Source: Anaeramoeba ignava (lineage: Eukaryota; Metamonada; Anaeramoebidae). Taken from it: a DNA stretch of 64,000 bases. A model generated the notes under the pieces. The model worked only from the letters and a program-made list of their open reading frames with translations, made no database searches and was not told the origin of the DNA. Below, in pieces: positions 1 through 11,935 of this stretch; position 1 is the first letter of the stretch; each line of letters begins with the position of its first letter. A program made the translations under genes and the position numbers. The stretch lies in NCBI GenBank assembly GCA_028826165.1, contig JAPDFW010000113.1, positions 62,001 to 126,000 of the forward strand, written 5' to 3'.

Positions 1-455
1 TTTAATTTTAATTTTAATAATTTTAAATGAATTTTAATTTTTGTTTGGTAAAAAATATGAAAAACAAAAAATACCTTAAAATGAACAAAACCGTATCCAA
101 GATTGTTTCCTGTGTTTCTATCTTTTTTAATATCAATTTTTTCAAGTTCACCAAATTTAGAAAAGATATTTTTAAGTTCAGTCTAAAAATAAAAATAAAA
201 ATAATTAAATTTAGTTTTTGTTTTTAAAATTTAATTTAATGTTTAAATAGATAAAAATGTAGATTTACATCAGTGACATTTCGAGAAAGATCACCAACAA
301 AAAGACAACGATCTTCTGGCATTTCTATTTTTACAAAAACAATTGAAATTGAAATTTAAATTTAATTTGTTAATTTGTTTATTTGTTAATTTGTTAATGT
401 TTTATGTTTTTTTTTTGGTTTATTTATTATTAAATTTACCTTGTGATTCTGACAT
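1..455 (-). CDS. RRM-domain RNA-binding protein (5' part, runs off the window)
   Basis: Three exons are visible on the minus strand: 455-440 (Met-Ser-Glu-Ser-Gln), 324-269 and 182-75, separated by short GT-AG introns whose phases agree; the gene continues past base 1. The second exon carries an RNP2-like LFVGDL and the third carries GELEKIDIKKDR followed by RNP1-like GYGFVHF. This is the beta1-alpha1-beta2-beta3 order of an RNA recognition motif placed almost at the N-terminus. RRMs bind single-stranded RNA in splicing, mRNA processing or translation. Which RRM protein this is cannot be decided from one domain. It is divergently arranged with MIOS and shares a 336-bp intergenic region with it. 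Confidence 0.85.
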
Positions 456-791
456 TTTTTTTGAATTCATTTTTTTTTATATTTTTGTTTGTTTTATATA
501 AAAAAAAAAATTTTTTTTGTTTTTGTTTTTTTATTTTATTTTTTTTTTTTGGAAAGAATAAAAAAGAAAAAAATAAAAAGGAAAAAAATGAAAAAAAGAA
601 AAAGAAAAAAAAAATAAAATTTTTAATTAAAAAATCGTTATTTTTCTCAATTTAAAAAAATTTTTCTTTTTTTTTAATTTAATTTTATTTTTTCTCCTTT
701 TTATTTTTTTCATTTTTCATTTTTCCCTTTTTTTTTAATTAATTAAATTTTTAATAAAGATTTTTAATCAAAATTTTAATCAAAAAAAAAT
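456..791. promoter_or_regulatory. Divergent intergenic region between RRM gene and MIOS
   Basis: Runs of T and A with no coding signal. On the left half, facing the minus-strand gene, is AAAAAATGAAAAAA (about 585-598); on the right half, facing MIOS, is CATTTTTCATTTTT (711-724). Both are the same word, TTTTTCATTTTT, read on the sense strand of the gene it precedes. That word recurs upstream of most genes in the window, so it is a candidate core promoter or start-site element. A regulatory role is inference. Confidence 0.35.
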
Positions 792-3700
792 ATGCCAAAA
801 CATAAAATAATTTCTACAGTTCCTTATTCTTCCAAAAAAAATTGTTTTATTATTGGATTTAATGATTTTAAAATGTTTGAAATTGAAGAAAATAATGTAA
901 GAAAAAATTTATACCAAAAAATAAAAAAAAGTAAATAATAAATAAATAATAAATCAATAATAAAATTTTTTCCAAATTAAATTTTAAAATAAATTCAAAA
1001 TAGATTTTTTTAAGAGATCAAACAAAAATTGATATAAATAATTGGAAAGTAAAAAATAAATAAAAAATAAAAAATAAAACGAAAAATCAAAAAAACATAC
1101 TTTTATATCAAACAAATCCTGGAATGTTAAAAAGACTTTTGATACCAAACAGAAATAAAAAAATATTTATACTAGTGTTTTGCATGGAATCCAAACAATC
1201 AATCTCAACAACTTAGTGTTGGATTAAAAGATGGAAAAGGGATAATCTTTGATACTTTTCCTTTCTTTCCAGTGATGGAACTTAATCATGCTTTACATGC
1301 TAATTCTGTTTGTGAAACAATTTCATGGAATTCTATAAATTCCAATTTGATATTGACAGGTTTTAATAAGTCTAAAAATGGATCTTCAGCATTGATTTGG
1401 AACACAACAAAATTTACAGAAAACAGCATCAAAAACAAGAATGATCTCTCACAAATATCTGTATCACAAGTTCCTTCTATGAAGGATTCAAGCGCAGATA
1501 TACAAACACAAACAACCAATAATTTTATAGGAGCAAAATATTTATTAATTGATGAAACAACAATATTTCGTGAAAAAACAAATAGAAACACAATTACAAT
1601 TACTGAACCTTTTCTAAAATTATCAACAAAAGATCCTACCTCAAGCTCTTCTTGGGTTCCTGGTAGTGATAATTCTATTTTGATTGGTTCCAAAAATCGA
1701 GTTGTCAGATTTTTCGATCTTAGATCTGGTGTTAATCAAGTTAATTCTTTAAATGCTCATTCAAAAAGTGTTGTTTCAATTGATTTTGACCCTTTTAATA
1801 TCTCACGTTTTGCTACTTATTCTCATGATGGAAATGCAAAAATTTGGGATTTAAGAGATATTTCTCAACCAATATCCTTATTTTCAACAATTATTTTCTT
1901 TTTGGGAAATTTCTAAATCTAAATCTAAATCTAAATCAAAATCAAAATCAAAATCAAAATCAAAATCAAAATCAAAATCAAAATCAAAATCTAAATCTAA
2001 ATCTAAATCTAAATCTAAATCAATTTCTAAATCAAAATCAAAATCAAAATCAATATCTAAATCAATTTCTAAATCAAAATCAAAATCAAAATCAATTTCT
2101 AAATCAAAATCAAAATCAAAATCAAAATCAAAATCAATTTCTAAATCTAAATCAATTTCTAAATCAATTTTTAAATCAATTTCTAAATCAATTTCTAAAT
2201 CAAAATCTAAATCAAAATCAAAATCAATTTCTAAATCAATTTCTAAATCAATTTTTAAATCAATTTCTAAATCAATTTCTAAATCAATATCAAAATCAAA
2301 ATCAATTTCTGAATCAATTTCTAAATCAATTTCTAAAAAATTTCTAAATCAAAAATCAATTTTAAAAATCAATTTTTTAAATCAATTTTTAAATCAATTT
2401 TTAAATCAATTTTTAAATCAAAATCTAACTAAATCTAAATCTAAATCTAAATCAATTTTTAAATCAATTTCTAAATCAATTTCTAAATCAATATCAAAAT
2501 CAAAATCAATTTCTGAATCAATTTCTAAATCAATTTCTAAATCAATTTCTAAATCAAAATCAATTTTTAAATCTAAATCAATTTCTAAATCAATTTTTAA
2601 ATCAATTTTTAAATCAATTTTTAAATCAATTTCTAAATCAAAATCTAAATCAAAATCTAAATCAAAATCAAAATCAATTTCTAAATCAAAATCAAAATCA
2701 AAATCAATTTCTAAATCAATTTCTAAATCAAAATCAAAATCAAAATCAATATCTAAATCAAAATCAATTTCTAAATCTAAATCAAAATCAAAATCAAAAT
2801 CAATTTTTAAATCAATTTCTAAATCAATTTCTAAATCAAAATCAATTTCTAAATCAAAATCTAAATCAAAATCTAAATCACTTTCTAAAAAATCAAAAAA
2901 TAAATCAAAATCAAAAATCAAAATCAAAATCATTTTCTAAATCAAAATCAATTTCAAAATCAAAATCAATTTCAAAATCAAAATCAAAATCAATTTCTAA
3001 ATCAATTTCTAAATCAAAATCAAAATCAAAATCAAAATCAAAATCAATATCAAAATCAAAATCAAAATCAAAATCAAAATCAAAATCAAAATCAAAATCA
3101 AAATCAAAATCAAAATCAAAATCAAAATCAAAATCAAAATCAAAATCAAAATCAAAATCAAAATCAAAAAAAATTTCAAAATCAAAATCAATTTCAAAAT
3201 CAAAATCAATTTCAAAATCAAAATCAATTTCAAAATCAAAATCAAAATCAATTTCTAAATCAATTTCTAAATCAATTTCTAAATCAATTTTAATTTCTAA
3301 ATCAATATCAAAATCAATATCAATATCAATTTCTAAATCTAAATCAATTTTAATTTCTAAATCAATTTCAAATTCAAATTCAAATCAATTTTTATTTAAA
3401 TTTTAATTCCTTGATAAATATAATATCTACATTTTTGAATTAGCTCCATTTCAAAAACAAATACAAAAACTTAAATGGTCTCCAACAAAAAGAGGACTTT
3501 TAGGAATTTTATGTAAAAATTCCAATATAATACAAACATGGAATTTAGAAAGTTATTCATCTAGAACAGAAGGACCATCAATATACAAAACAATTATTCT
3601 TGATACTCCTTTTAAAAGTAGAATTATTAATCAAAATTAAAATCAAAACTAAAATTTAAAATCAAATTAAATTCAAAATTAAAATTAAAATTAAAATTCA

Positions 3701-6072
3701 AATTAAAATTAAAATTAAAATTAAAATTAAAATTAAATTTAAATTCTCTCAGATTCATTTTCACAAGAATCATTATGCTCTTTCGATTGGATTGAAAATC
3801 AATCAAAACCTTGTTTGTTATCAATAACAGGATCAAATCTAATTCAAATTAAACCAATTCGGAATGTGATTCTTCCAAAATTTACAAATCATCCAAAAAT
3901 ACTTTTTACAGGAGATAATGCAATATTTAAAGAAAAAATATCACGTTCTCCATTTCCTCTTGAAATGCAAAAACCTTATTATGATATTTCCGAACTTATA
4001 AAAAAAAGAGCAAAAAATGGATATTCACTTGATATTTCAAAAAATATTTCAATTTTTTCCAAAAATTCAAAATCAGAAAATGAAGACTTATATTCTATTT
4101 GGAAATTTATAAGAAAATTAAATAAAACCAATAGTGAAATTCTTTCTTTAGGAGTAACAAAAATATTAACAAATCAAAAAGAAAATTCAAGTAATTGAAA
4201 AAATTAATCAATTTTTGGAATGAAAAAAATTTCTTTTCTTTTTTTCTTTAAAAAACAATATTTAAATCATAATTTATTTTTGTTTTTAGCTCAATTAACT
4301 AAATATCATGGAGATATTCAAATTCCTCAATTCGAAAGCAAAGAAAGAAAAGAAATTTTTCATTTTTGTGGATGGGAAAATTATAAAGAATGGAAAATGA
4401 GCAAATCAAAAACAATTGAAAGAATTATTGCAATTGCAATATTTAATTTTGATTTTGATTTTGCAATATCATTATTACAATCATTTGAAAAAGAAGAGAA
4501 AAATTCAAATCAAAAAAATTCAAATCAAAAATTTAAATCAAAAATTCAAATCAAAATGAAAATAATCAGACAGAAGAAGAAAATGAATATTCACTTCCAT
4601 ATTCTTTACTTTCATTAGCACTTTCAGGTGTTGAAGAAAAAGAAACAGAAAGATGGAAAGAAACTTGTCAAAATTTGGTTCCACTTTTTAAAAATCCATA
4701 TTTAAAAGTGGGATTTTCTTTTTTATCACAAGATTGGGATAATTGCCAAACAATTTCATATAATAGACAACTATTAATACAAGATAGAGTTGCATTTTCA
4801 TGCGCATTTCTTGATGATACAACACTTTTGGAAATTGTAAATTATTATGAAAAATTATATATGGAAACTGGTGAATTACTTGGACTTTTTTTTACAGGAA
4901 TTAATAGTTATAAAGCAATTTATTTAATAAGAAAATACGTCAACAAAACAAATGATATTCAAACTGCAATTCTTATATTAATTAATTTATTACCAACAAT
5001 TGTTAATACTCAAATAACTAACATCGATCCAAAAATTTCCGTTCAAGCTCTTTTACTTTCAAGAAATTGGTTGAAAACTTACCGTTCTCTTTTGGATCAA
5101 CTTGGATTATGGGAACAACGTGCTTTGTTTGATATTCAACTTAATTCCTTTTTAAATTTAAATAATATTACATGGCTGTCAAACAAAATGAGAAAAACAA
5201 TTGATGATAATTTTTCAGAAATTATTTGTATGTTTTGTAAATCAAAAATTCGCATTTCAGATGATGCTGAATTTTGTCCTAATTGTGGGAAATCTTTACC
5301 AAAATGTTATGTTTGTTCAAAAAGGATTGATTTTGGAAAATTACATCAACATCAAAATAAAAATCAAATTCAAATTGAAAATCAAATTCAAAATCAAAAT
5401 CAAAATCAAAATCAAAATGAAAATGAAAATCAAAATCAAAATCAAAATAAAATTCAAATTCAAAATCAAAATCAAAATCAAAATGAAAATCAAAATGAAA
5501 ATCAAATTGAAAATCAAATTGAAAATCAAATTCAAATTCAAAATCAAAATCAAAATCAAAATCAAATTAAAAATCAAAATCAAATTCAAATTCAAATTGA
5601 AAATCAAAATCAAAATCAAATTCAAATTCAAATTCAAAATCAAAATCAAAATCAAAATCAAATTCAAAATCAAAATCAAAATCAAAATCAAATTGAAAAT
5701 CAAAATCAAAATCAAAATCTAAATCAAAATCAAAATCAAAATCAAAATCAAAATCAAAATCAAAATCAAAATCAAAATCAAAATCAAATTAAAAATCAAA
5801 TTCAAATTCAAATTGAAAATCAAAATCAAAATCAAATTAAAAATCAAAATCAAATTAAAAATCAAATTCAAAATCAAAATCAAAATCAAAATCAAAATTT
5901 AATTGAAATTGATAATGATTCAGATTCTCATACTCTTTGTTGGTGTCAAAAATGTTTTCATGTTGCTCATCTTTCTTGTGCTGCTAAATGGTTTAAATCT
6001 CATTCAGAATGTGGTGTTTATCGTTGTCATTGTCATTGTTGGGAAATGACAACTAAAAAAAGGATTTTTTAA
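792..6072 (+). CDS. MIOS: MIOS (missing oocyte), GATOR2 subunit
   Basis: WD40-propeller and C-terminal zinc-binding protein of the GATOR2 complex, which relays amino-acid sufficiency to TORC1 at the lysosome. Exons: 792-896, 1004-1048, 1176-1871, 3431-3617, 3753-4190, 4290-6072. Homology suggests one more short exon near 1098-1132 (residues YQTNPGMLK) that I could not place with normal splice sites. WD repeats include YSHDGNAKIWDLRD and KLKWSPTKRGLLGILCKNSN. The alpha-solenoid has ALSGVEEKE and RDRVAFSCAFL-like stretches. The C-terminus has CMFCKS, CPNCGKSLPKCYVC and the Cys/His cluster CWCQKCFHVAHLSC...CGVYRCHCHC. A roughly 190-residue Asn/Gln array is inserted between the two zinc motifs. 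The frame slips by one base in an A-rich stretch near 4536-4552. The intron after exon 3 is U12-type. Confidence 0.9.
1872..1879 (+). other. U12-type (AT-AC) 5' splice site in MIOS
   Basis: The exon reads ...WDLRDISQP and is followed directly by ATATCCTT, the consensus 5' splice site of minor-spliceosome AT-AC introns. No GT occurs at or near this boundary, so a major-class donor is not available. Reading on instead hits a stop at 1914-1916. Confidence 0.85.
1912..3400. repeat. Hexamer array filling the MIOS U12 intron
   Basis: About 1.5 kb of 6-bp units AAATCA, AAATCT and AATTTC in mixed order, with no G on the MIOS sense strand apart from a few isolated bases. It lies wholly inside the AT-AC intron, between the ATATCCTT donor and the TTCCTTGAT branch site. 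Long apparent reading frames here are only products of the repeat period. Confidence 0.95.
3407..3430 (+). other. U12-type branch point and AC 3' splice site in MIOS
   Basis: TTCCTTGAT at 3407-3415 matches the U12 branch-site consensus TTCCTTRAY exactly. The intron then ends in AC at 3429-3430, 16 nt after the branch adenosine (3414), which is within the usual U12 spacing. Joining 1871 to 3431 is in phase and gives ISQP-IFELAPFQKQIQKLKW, the same length as the equivalent stretch of animal MIOS as I recall it. Confidence 0.85.
5341..5910 (+). repeat. Coding Asn-Gln array in MIOS
   Basis: Hexamer CAAAAT/AATCAA with CAAATT and GAAAAT variants, translated as Asn-Gln with Ile-Gln, Asn-Glu and Ile-Glu interruptions, about 190 residues. 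It sits between two zinc-binding segments, where animal MIOS also has a flexible loop, so it probably expands a tolerated loop. The unit is the same as in the introns, but G appears here as GAA codons. Confidence 0.95.
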
Positions 6073-6266
6073 AAAGAGGATCTTTTCAAATTAATTTAAA
6101 AATTAAATAAAATAATAAAAGGGGGCAAATTATATTTAAATTAAATTTTTTTTATTTATTTTTCAATTTTTTTTTTTTCATTTTTTTCCTTTTTATTTTT
6201 TTTCTTCTTTTATTTTCTTCTTTATTTTTAAAATAAAAAAAAAATTTAATTTTTATTATAATTTAA

Positions 6267-9130
6267 ATGGCACTTGGAACACAAAAACGTAAAAAAAAAT
6301 AATAAAAAATAATAAAAAATAATAAAAAATAAAAGGAAAAAAATTTTAATTAAAAAAATTTATTTTTGATTATTTTTATATTTTATAGAGTAATTTATTT
6401 AGTTTATTCAAAATATTTCTCTTTTAGATTTTTTTATTTTTTAACCATTTTTTTTTCCTTTTTGCTTTTTTTTAATTAAACAAGACTTCTTATTTTTTCT
6501 TTTGCACTTGCAGTTGGAATTTGTAAGTTTATTTAGAACTGAACTATTTTAAAAATTAACGAAAATCCAATTCAAATTAAATACAAATTATTTATTAAAT
6601 TAATTATTAAATTAATTATAAAATTATTTATAAAATTATTTATAAAATTAATTATAAAATTATTTATAAAATTAATTATAAAATTATTTATAAAATTAAT
6701 TATAAAATTATTTATAAAATTATTTATAAAATTATTTATAAAATTAAATATAAAATTATTTATAAAATTATTTATAAAATTATTTATAAAATTATTTATA
6801 AAATTATTTATAAAATTATTTATAAAATTATTTATAAAATTATTTATAAAATTATTTATAAAATTATTTATAAAATTATTTATAAAATTAAATATAAAAT
6901 TAATTATTTATAAAATTATTTATAAAATTATTTATAAAATTAATTATTAAATTATTTATAAAATTAATTATTAAATTATTTATAAAATTAATTAAATTAT
7001 TTATAAAAATTATTTATAAAATTATTTATAAAATTATTTATAAAATTATTTATAAAATTATTTATAAAATTATTTATAAAATTATTTATAAAATTAAATA
7101 AAATTATTTATAAAATTATTTATAAAATTATTTATAAAATTATTTATAAAATTATTTATAAAATTATTTATAAAATTAATTATAAAATTAAATATAAAAT
7201 TATTTATAAAATTAAATATAAAATTATTTATAAAATTAAATATAAAATTATTTATAAAATTATTTATAAAATTATTTATAAAATTAATTATAAAATTAAA
7301 TATAAAATTATTTATAAAAATTATTTATAAAATTATTTATTAAATTAATTATAAAATTAATTATAAAATTAAATATAAAATTATTTATAAAATTATTTAT
7401 AAAATTATTTATAAAATTATTTATAAAATTATTTATAAAATTATTTATAAAATTAATTATAAAATTATTTATAAAATTAATTATAAAATTATTTATCAAA
7501 TTATTTATAAAATTATTTATAAAATTATTTATAAAATTATTTATAAAATTATTTATAAAATTAATTATAAAATTATTTATAAAATTATAAAATTATATAT
7601 AAAATTATTTATAAAATTATTTATAAAAATTATTTATAAAATTATTTATAAAATTATTTATAAAATTATTTATTAAATTAAATATAAAATTATTTATAAA
7701 ATTATATATAAAATTATTTATAAAATTATTTATAAAATTATTTATAAAATTATTTATAAAATTATTTATAAAATTATTTATAAAATTATTTATAAAATTA
7801 TTTATAAAATTATTTATAAAATTATTTATAAAATTATTTATAAAATTATTTATAAAATTAATTATAAAATTAAATATAAAATTATTTATAAAATTATTTA
7901 TAAAATTATTTATAAAATTAAATATAAAATTATTTATAAAATTATTTATAAAATTATTTATAAAATTATTTATAAAATTATTTATAAAATTAAATATAAA
8001 ATTATTTATAAAATTATTTATAAAATTATTTATAAAATTAAATATAAAATTATTTATAAAATTATTTATAAAATTATTTATAAAATTATTTATAAAATTA
8101 TTTATAAAATTATTAATAAAATTATTTATAAAATTATTTATAAAATTATTTATAAAATTATTTATAAAATTATTTATAAAATTATTTATAAAATTAAATA
8201 TAAAATTATTTATAAAATTAAATATAAAATTATTTATAAAATTATTTATAAAATTATTTATAAAATTTCTTTTTGAAATTGTTTTTATTTAGTATTAAAT
8301 ATAGTTGCATGCGCTGTTTATCATGAATGGATTTTACTTGTTGTTATTTTGTTTTATTTCTTTACAGCGCTTCCAAACATTCTTTGTGGATCTACTTCAG
8401 AAGATTTTCTTGCAGATTCACCATCAAAGTAAATTTAAAATTTAATAATAATTTTATTTAATAATTTTATTTAATAATTTTATTTAATAATTTTATAAAT
8501 GAAATAGTTTGGAATTGATTGCAAATTTCTTTACAGGAATTTTAAGCGTTTCAGGATTTGGTAAATTTATATTATATTAATTTAATTATTTTAATTATTT
8601 ATATTATATTAATTATTTTAATTATTTAAATTATATTAATTATTTTAATTATTTAAATTATATTAATTATTTAAATTATATTAATTATTTTAATTATTTT
8701 AATTATATTAATTGTTTTAATTATTTTAATTATTTTAATTATTTTAATTATTTTAATTATTTTAATTATATTAATTATTTTAATTATTTTAATTATTTAA
8801 ATTATATTAATTATATTAATTATTTTAATTATTTTAATTATTTTAATTATTTAAATTATTTTAATTATTTTAATTATTTATATTATATTAATTATTTTAA
8901 TTATTTTAATTATTTTAATTATATTAATTATTTTAATTATATTAATTATTTAAATTATTTTAATTATTTTCTTTGTTAAAAAAAAATAATCAGCATTGCC
9001 ACTTGTTCTAGCACATACGGGAGCAGTGAAAATAGAAGCTGCAATTTTATCTCTTTGTGGAGGAATTGTTGTCGCAGTTACAGTTATTTTTGCATTGAAA
9101 AGGATTGTTGGAAAAAAACCAGATTTTTAA
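6267..9130 (+). CDS. VPS55: VPS55 / LEPROT family endosomal membrane protein
   Basis: Small four-helix membrane protein of endosomes; with Vps68 in yeast it acts in late-endosome-to-vacuole traffic. Exons: 6267-6288, a proposed 1-nt exon at 6389, 6485-6522, 8293-8428, 8508-8560, 8994-9130. This totals 387 nt, 128 residues plus stop; LEPROT-type proteins are about 130-140. Helices: LLIFSFALAVGI, NIVACAVYHEWILLVVILFY, NFFTGILSVSGFALPLVL and AAILSLCGGIVVAVTVIFAL. The family signature N-x-FFTG...SGFALP is present. All later junctions keep phase. Without the 1-nt exon the start exon (phase 1) cannot join 6485 (phase 2). Most of the gene length is a 1.77-kb repeat intron. Confidence 0.87.
6590..8265. 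repeat. 12-bp AT-only array in VPS55 intron
   Basis: About 140 copies of a 12-bp unit TTTATAAAATTA with AATATAAAATTA and AATTATAAAATT variants. It contains no G and essentially no C. It occupies nearly the entire intron 6523-8292, which begins GTAAGT and ends TTTAG. Confidence 0.95.
8561..8993. repeat. TTTTAATTA-type array in last VPS55 intron
   Basis: Intron with GTAAAT at the donor and CAG at the acceptor, filled with units such as TTTTAATTAT and AATTATATTA. No G on the sense strand between the splice signals apart from single bases near 8711 and at the 3' end. Confidence 0.9.
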
Positions 9131-10108
9131 CAAATTGATTTCTTCTTTTTAATTCAAAAACAAAACACAATTTTTTCTTCTTTTTTTTAATTCAATCAAA
9201 TTTTTTTTTTCTTTTGATTAATTTTCAAAATTTTCAGTTTTCAAAGTTTCTTTTTTTTTGGAAATATAATCTTCAGTCAGAAGCATTAAAATATCAAAAT
9301 CTCTCTTTATTTCAAATTAAATTTTTTTCATTTTGATTTTCAAATTGATTTTCAATTTATTTGAATTTGAATTTGATTTTGAATTTGAATTTGAATTTGA
9401 ATTTGAATTTTAATTTTGATTTTGATTTTGATTTTGATTTTGATTTTGATTTTGATTTTGAATTTAATTTTGATTTTGATTTTGATTTTGATTTTGATTT
9501 TGATTTTCAAGTTGATTTTAATTTGAATTTGATTTTGATTTTGATTTTGATTTTGATTTTGATTTTGAAAAACCAGATTTTTAATTTTAAATTGATTTTT
9601 GATTTTCTTTTGATTTCAAAATTTTGATTTTGAAAACACAATTTTGATTTTGATTTTTATTTTCATTTCAAATTTTTCTTTTGATTTTCATTTTTTCAAA
9701 ATTTTCATTTTTTTCAAAGATTTCTTTTTGAATTATAATTTTCATTTTGATTTTAAAATTTTGAATTTGATTTTGATTTCAAATTAAATTTTTCATTTTG
9801 ATTTTGATTTTGATTTTGATTTTGATTTTGATTTTGAATTTGATTTTCATTTGAATTTGATTTTGAATTTGATTTTGATTTTGATTTTGATTTTCAATTT
9901 GATTTTGATTTTCAATTTGATTTTGATTTTGATTTTGATTTTGATTTTGAATTTAATTTTGATTTTGATTTTGAATTTGATTTTCATTTTGATTTTGATT
10001 TTGAATTTAATTTTGATTTTGATTTTCATTTTCAATTTGATTTTGATTTTGATTTTGATTTTGATTTTGAATTTGAATTTTGATTTTGATTTTGAATTTG
10101 GTTTTTTT
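9131..10108. other. Convergent intergenic region with TTTTGA array
   Basis: Between the VPS55 stop and the stop of the minus-strand TMEM168-like gene. From about 9360 to 10100 it is dominated by GATTTT units on the plus strand, interrupted near 9600-9780. On the minus strand this is AAAATC, the same G-free word seen in introns and Asn/Gln arrays. It is therefore more likely the 3' untranslated region of the minus-strand gene than of VPS55. No gene is visible. Confidence 0.6.
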
Positions 10109-11935
10109 TCAATTTAATTTTTCAGTATTCCAAAAAGTAAAATTAATTGATGAAATAAATAAATTCTTCCAAATAAATTTTTGAATCAAAGATCCAAAAC
10201 AAGCTTCTATTAAAAACGCATAAAATTTTCTAAATAAACTTTGTTGATTAAAAAATTTTTTCCAAATTTTTGATTGAGAAATAAAAATAATTGAAGCATT
10301 TGAAGTATTTTCTTTGCAAATCTGAAGAAATTCTTTGAAACAAAAAGTATTTCCATCAGGAAGTATCCAATCACCTGATTTTTGGTTGCAATTTCCTGAA
10401 AATACAACAAGATAAACAGCAATTTCTTTGGAGAAAAAATTTTTGAAATTAAAAATTAAATCATCTTTGGAATAATTTTTTCCGTGAAAATAATAAATTT
10501 GAAAAGGAAAATTCTGTAATTCCTTTTTTAAAGAAAAACAATAATCTCGAAATTGTCTTTTTTTAAATGATTTGCGAATTGCCACTTGAGAATCTTCTTG
10601 TTTTTTCGAATCAATAAATATTGCTCTTGAAAATGAAGGAAGAATTTGTAGAGTTGAAGTTGCAATTATGAAAATAACAAGATTGCTAAGAAAAGAAAGA
10701 ATATTTATCAATTGGATAAATTCATGATCCAAAAAAAACCGAATCCAAATTTTCTTATTTTCTTGAGAAATGAAATTTGATTCAAATGGAATTTGTTTTG
10801 AAATTAAAAGTCTTTCCAAAATTATCAAAATCATTGTTTCCAAGCAATTTATTGCAATAGAAGTGCAAAAATACCGACATTTCAAAATGATATTAATTAA
10901 GATTTTCCGTTCATTTTTCGCAAGTGTTTTTTCTTGGTTTTCAATCAAAAGAGTTGATGAAATGAAAGGTTTTGATAATGAAATGAAAGCGAGCATTTTG
11001 TTAATATTTGAATACTGTCTAAAAACCATATAAATCCTCAAATAGCAAATTATATTTTTCAAATGGAATAAAAATATTGAAATTGTTGACATGATCAGAA
11101 TAACGGAAAAAATTTTGATAAAAAAAAGTGCTCTTGAATTTCTTCCAAATAAAAATTCAAATGAAATTTTCTTCCAATTTTGTTTTGCCAAAAATTCAAG
11201 AGGAAAAGCAACAAATTTAATTGCCAAAATTTGAGTAAATAAAACTACTATTGTTTGCAAAAGCAAAAATAAATAAAAAATTGAGAAAATTAATTTTAAG
11301 ATTGAAATCCCATCAATTGAAACAAATTGGATTAAAACTTGGAATTGAATAAAAGAAAATATTAAAAAGAAGATGAAGGTCTTTTGTTTGTTTTTTTTAA
11401 AGAAGCAAAAATATAAAAATGAGAAGAAAAAAAAATTTTTTTTTTGGGAATTTTTTTCTTGTTTTACAAAAATATAAGAAATTTTGTTTTTAATTTCAAG
11501 TTGTAAAATATCGTTAATTAAAAAAGCAAGAAAAAGAAGATCTGTATTTAATGATTTAAGTTGAATCCAATGAGGAAAGTAAATGGAATTAAAAGAGAAA
11601 TTTAAAAGAATAATTTGTAAAAAAATTTTAGGGAAAAAATCGGAATTTTTTGAAAATAATTTGAAGATTAAAAATAAAATTTGGAAGAATAAAATGAGAA
11701 CGAAAATGAACATGAAAAAAGAGTTTTTAATATAAATTAGAGTTAAAAATAAAGGCCATAAATCATATGGAGTTGATAATAAAGTTTTTTTTTGAGGATT
11801 TGATAAAAATAAGAAGAAAGAAAGAAGAAACCAAATTATAGAAATTATTGGTTGAGTTTGAGTAAAAGAAGATAAAGAAAAAACTTGGAATAATAAAGTA
11901 AATTTTAAATCTAAATTAACTTTCATGATTTTCAA
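10109..11935 (-). CDS. TMEM168: TMEM168-like multi-pass membrane protein
   Basis: Intronless, 608 residues. Two Met codons lie close together (MKIMKV); the first is taken. The N-terminal two thirds is strongly hydrophobic with perhaps 8-10 membrane segments (for example FMFIFVLILFFQILFLIF and IFSIFYLFLLLQTIVVLF), followed by a soluble C-terminal domain. That domain has YLVVFSGNCNQKSGDWILPD, then FCFKEFLQIC and SIIFISQSKIW. It resembles the C-terminal domain of animal TMEM168 (YYSGH...GEWALAGGD...LIIVLDS, from memory), but the similarity is modest. The molecular role of TMEM168 is poorly known. It could be another orphan polytopic protein. It shares a 109-bp divergent promoter region with importin-alpha. 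Confidence 0.6.
   Translation of the reverse strand: MKIMKVNLDLKFTLLFQVFSLSSFTQTQPIISIIWFLLSFFLFLSNPQKKTLLSTPYDLWPLFLTLIYIKNSFFMFIFVLILFFQILFLIFKLFSKNSDFFPKIFLQIILLNFSFNSIYFPHWIQLKSLNTDLLFLAFLINDILQLEIKNKISYIFVKQEKNSQKKNFFFFSFLYFCFFKKNKQKTFIFFLIFSFIQFQVLIQFVSIDGISILKLIFSIFYLFLLLQTIVVLFTQILAIKFVAFPLEFLAKQNWKKISFEFLFGRNSRALFFIKIFSVILIMSTISIFLFHLKNIICYLRIYMVFRQYSNINKMLAFISLSKPFISSTLLIENQEKTLAKNERKILINIILKCRYFCTSIAINCLETMILIILERLLISKQIPFESNFISQENKKIWIRFFLDHEFIQLINILSFLSNLVIFIIATSTLQILPSFSRAIFIDSKKQEDSQVAIRKSFKKRQFRDYCFSLKKELQNFPFQIYYFHGKNYSKDDLIFNFKNFFSKEIAVYLVVFSGNCNQKSGDWILPDGNTFCFKEFLQICKENTSNASIIFISQSKIWKKFFNQQSLFRKFYAFLIEACFGSLIQKFIWKNLFISSINFTFWNTEKLN

Noticed and set aside
27-227. Plus-strand frame of 66 residues at the left edge
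   Set aside because: It is the antisense of the RRM exon 182-75, whose RNP1 motif and splice sites are clear.
1844-2347. Open frame of Asn-Leu/Asn-Gln repeats
   Set aside because: It is out of frame with MIOS and lies in the AT-AC intron; six-base repeats leave several frames open by arithmetic.
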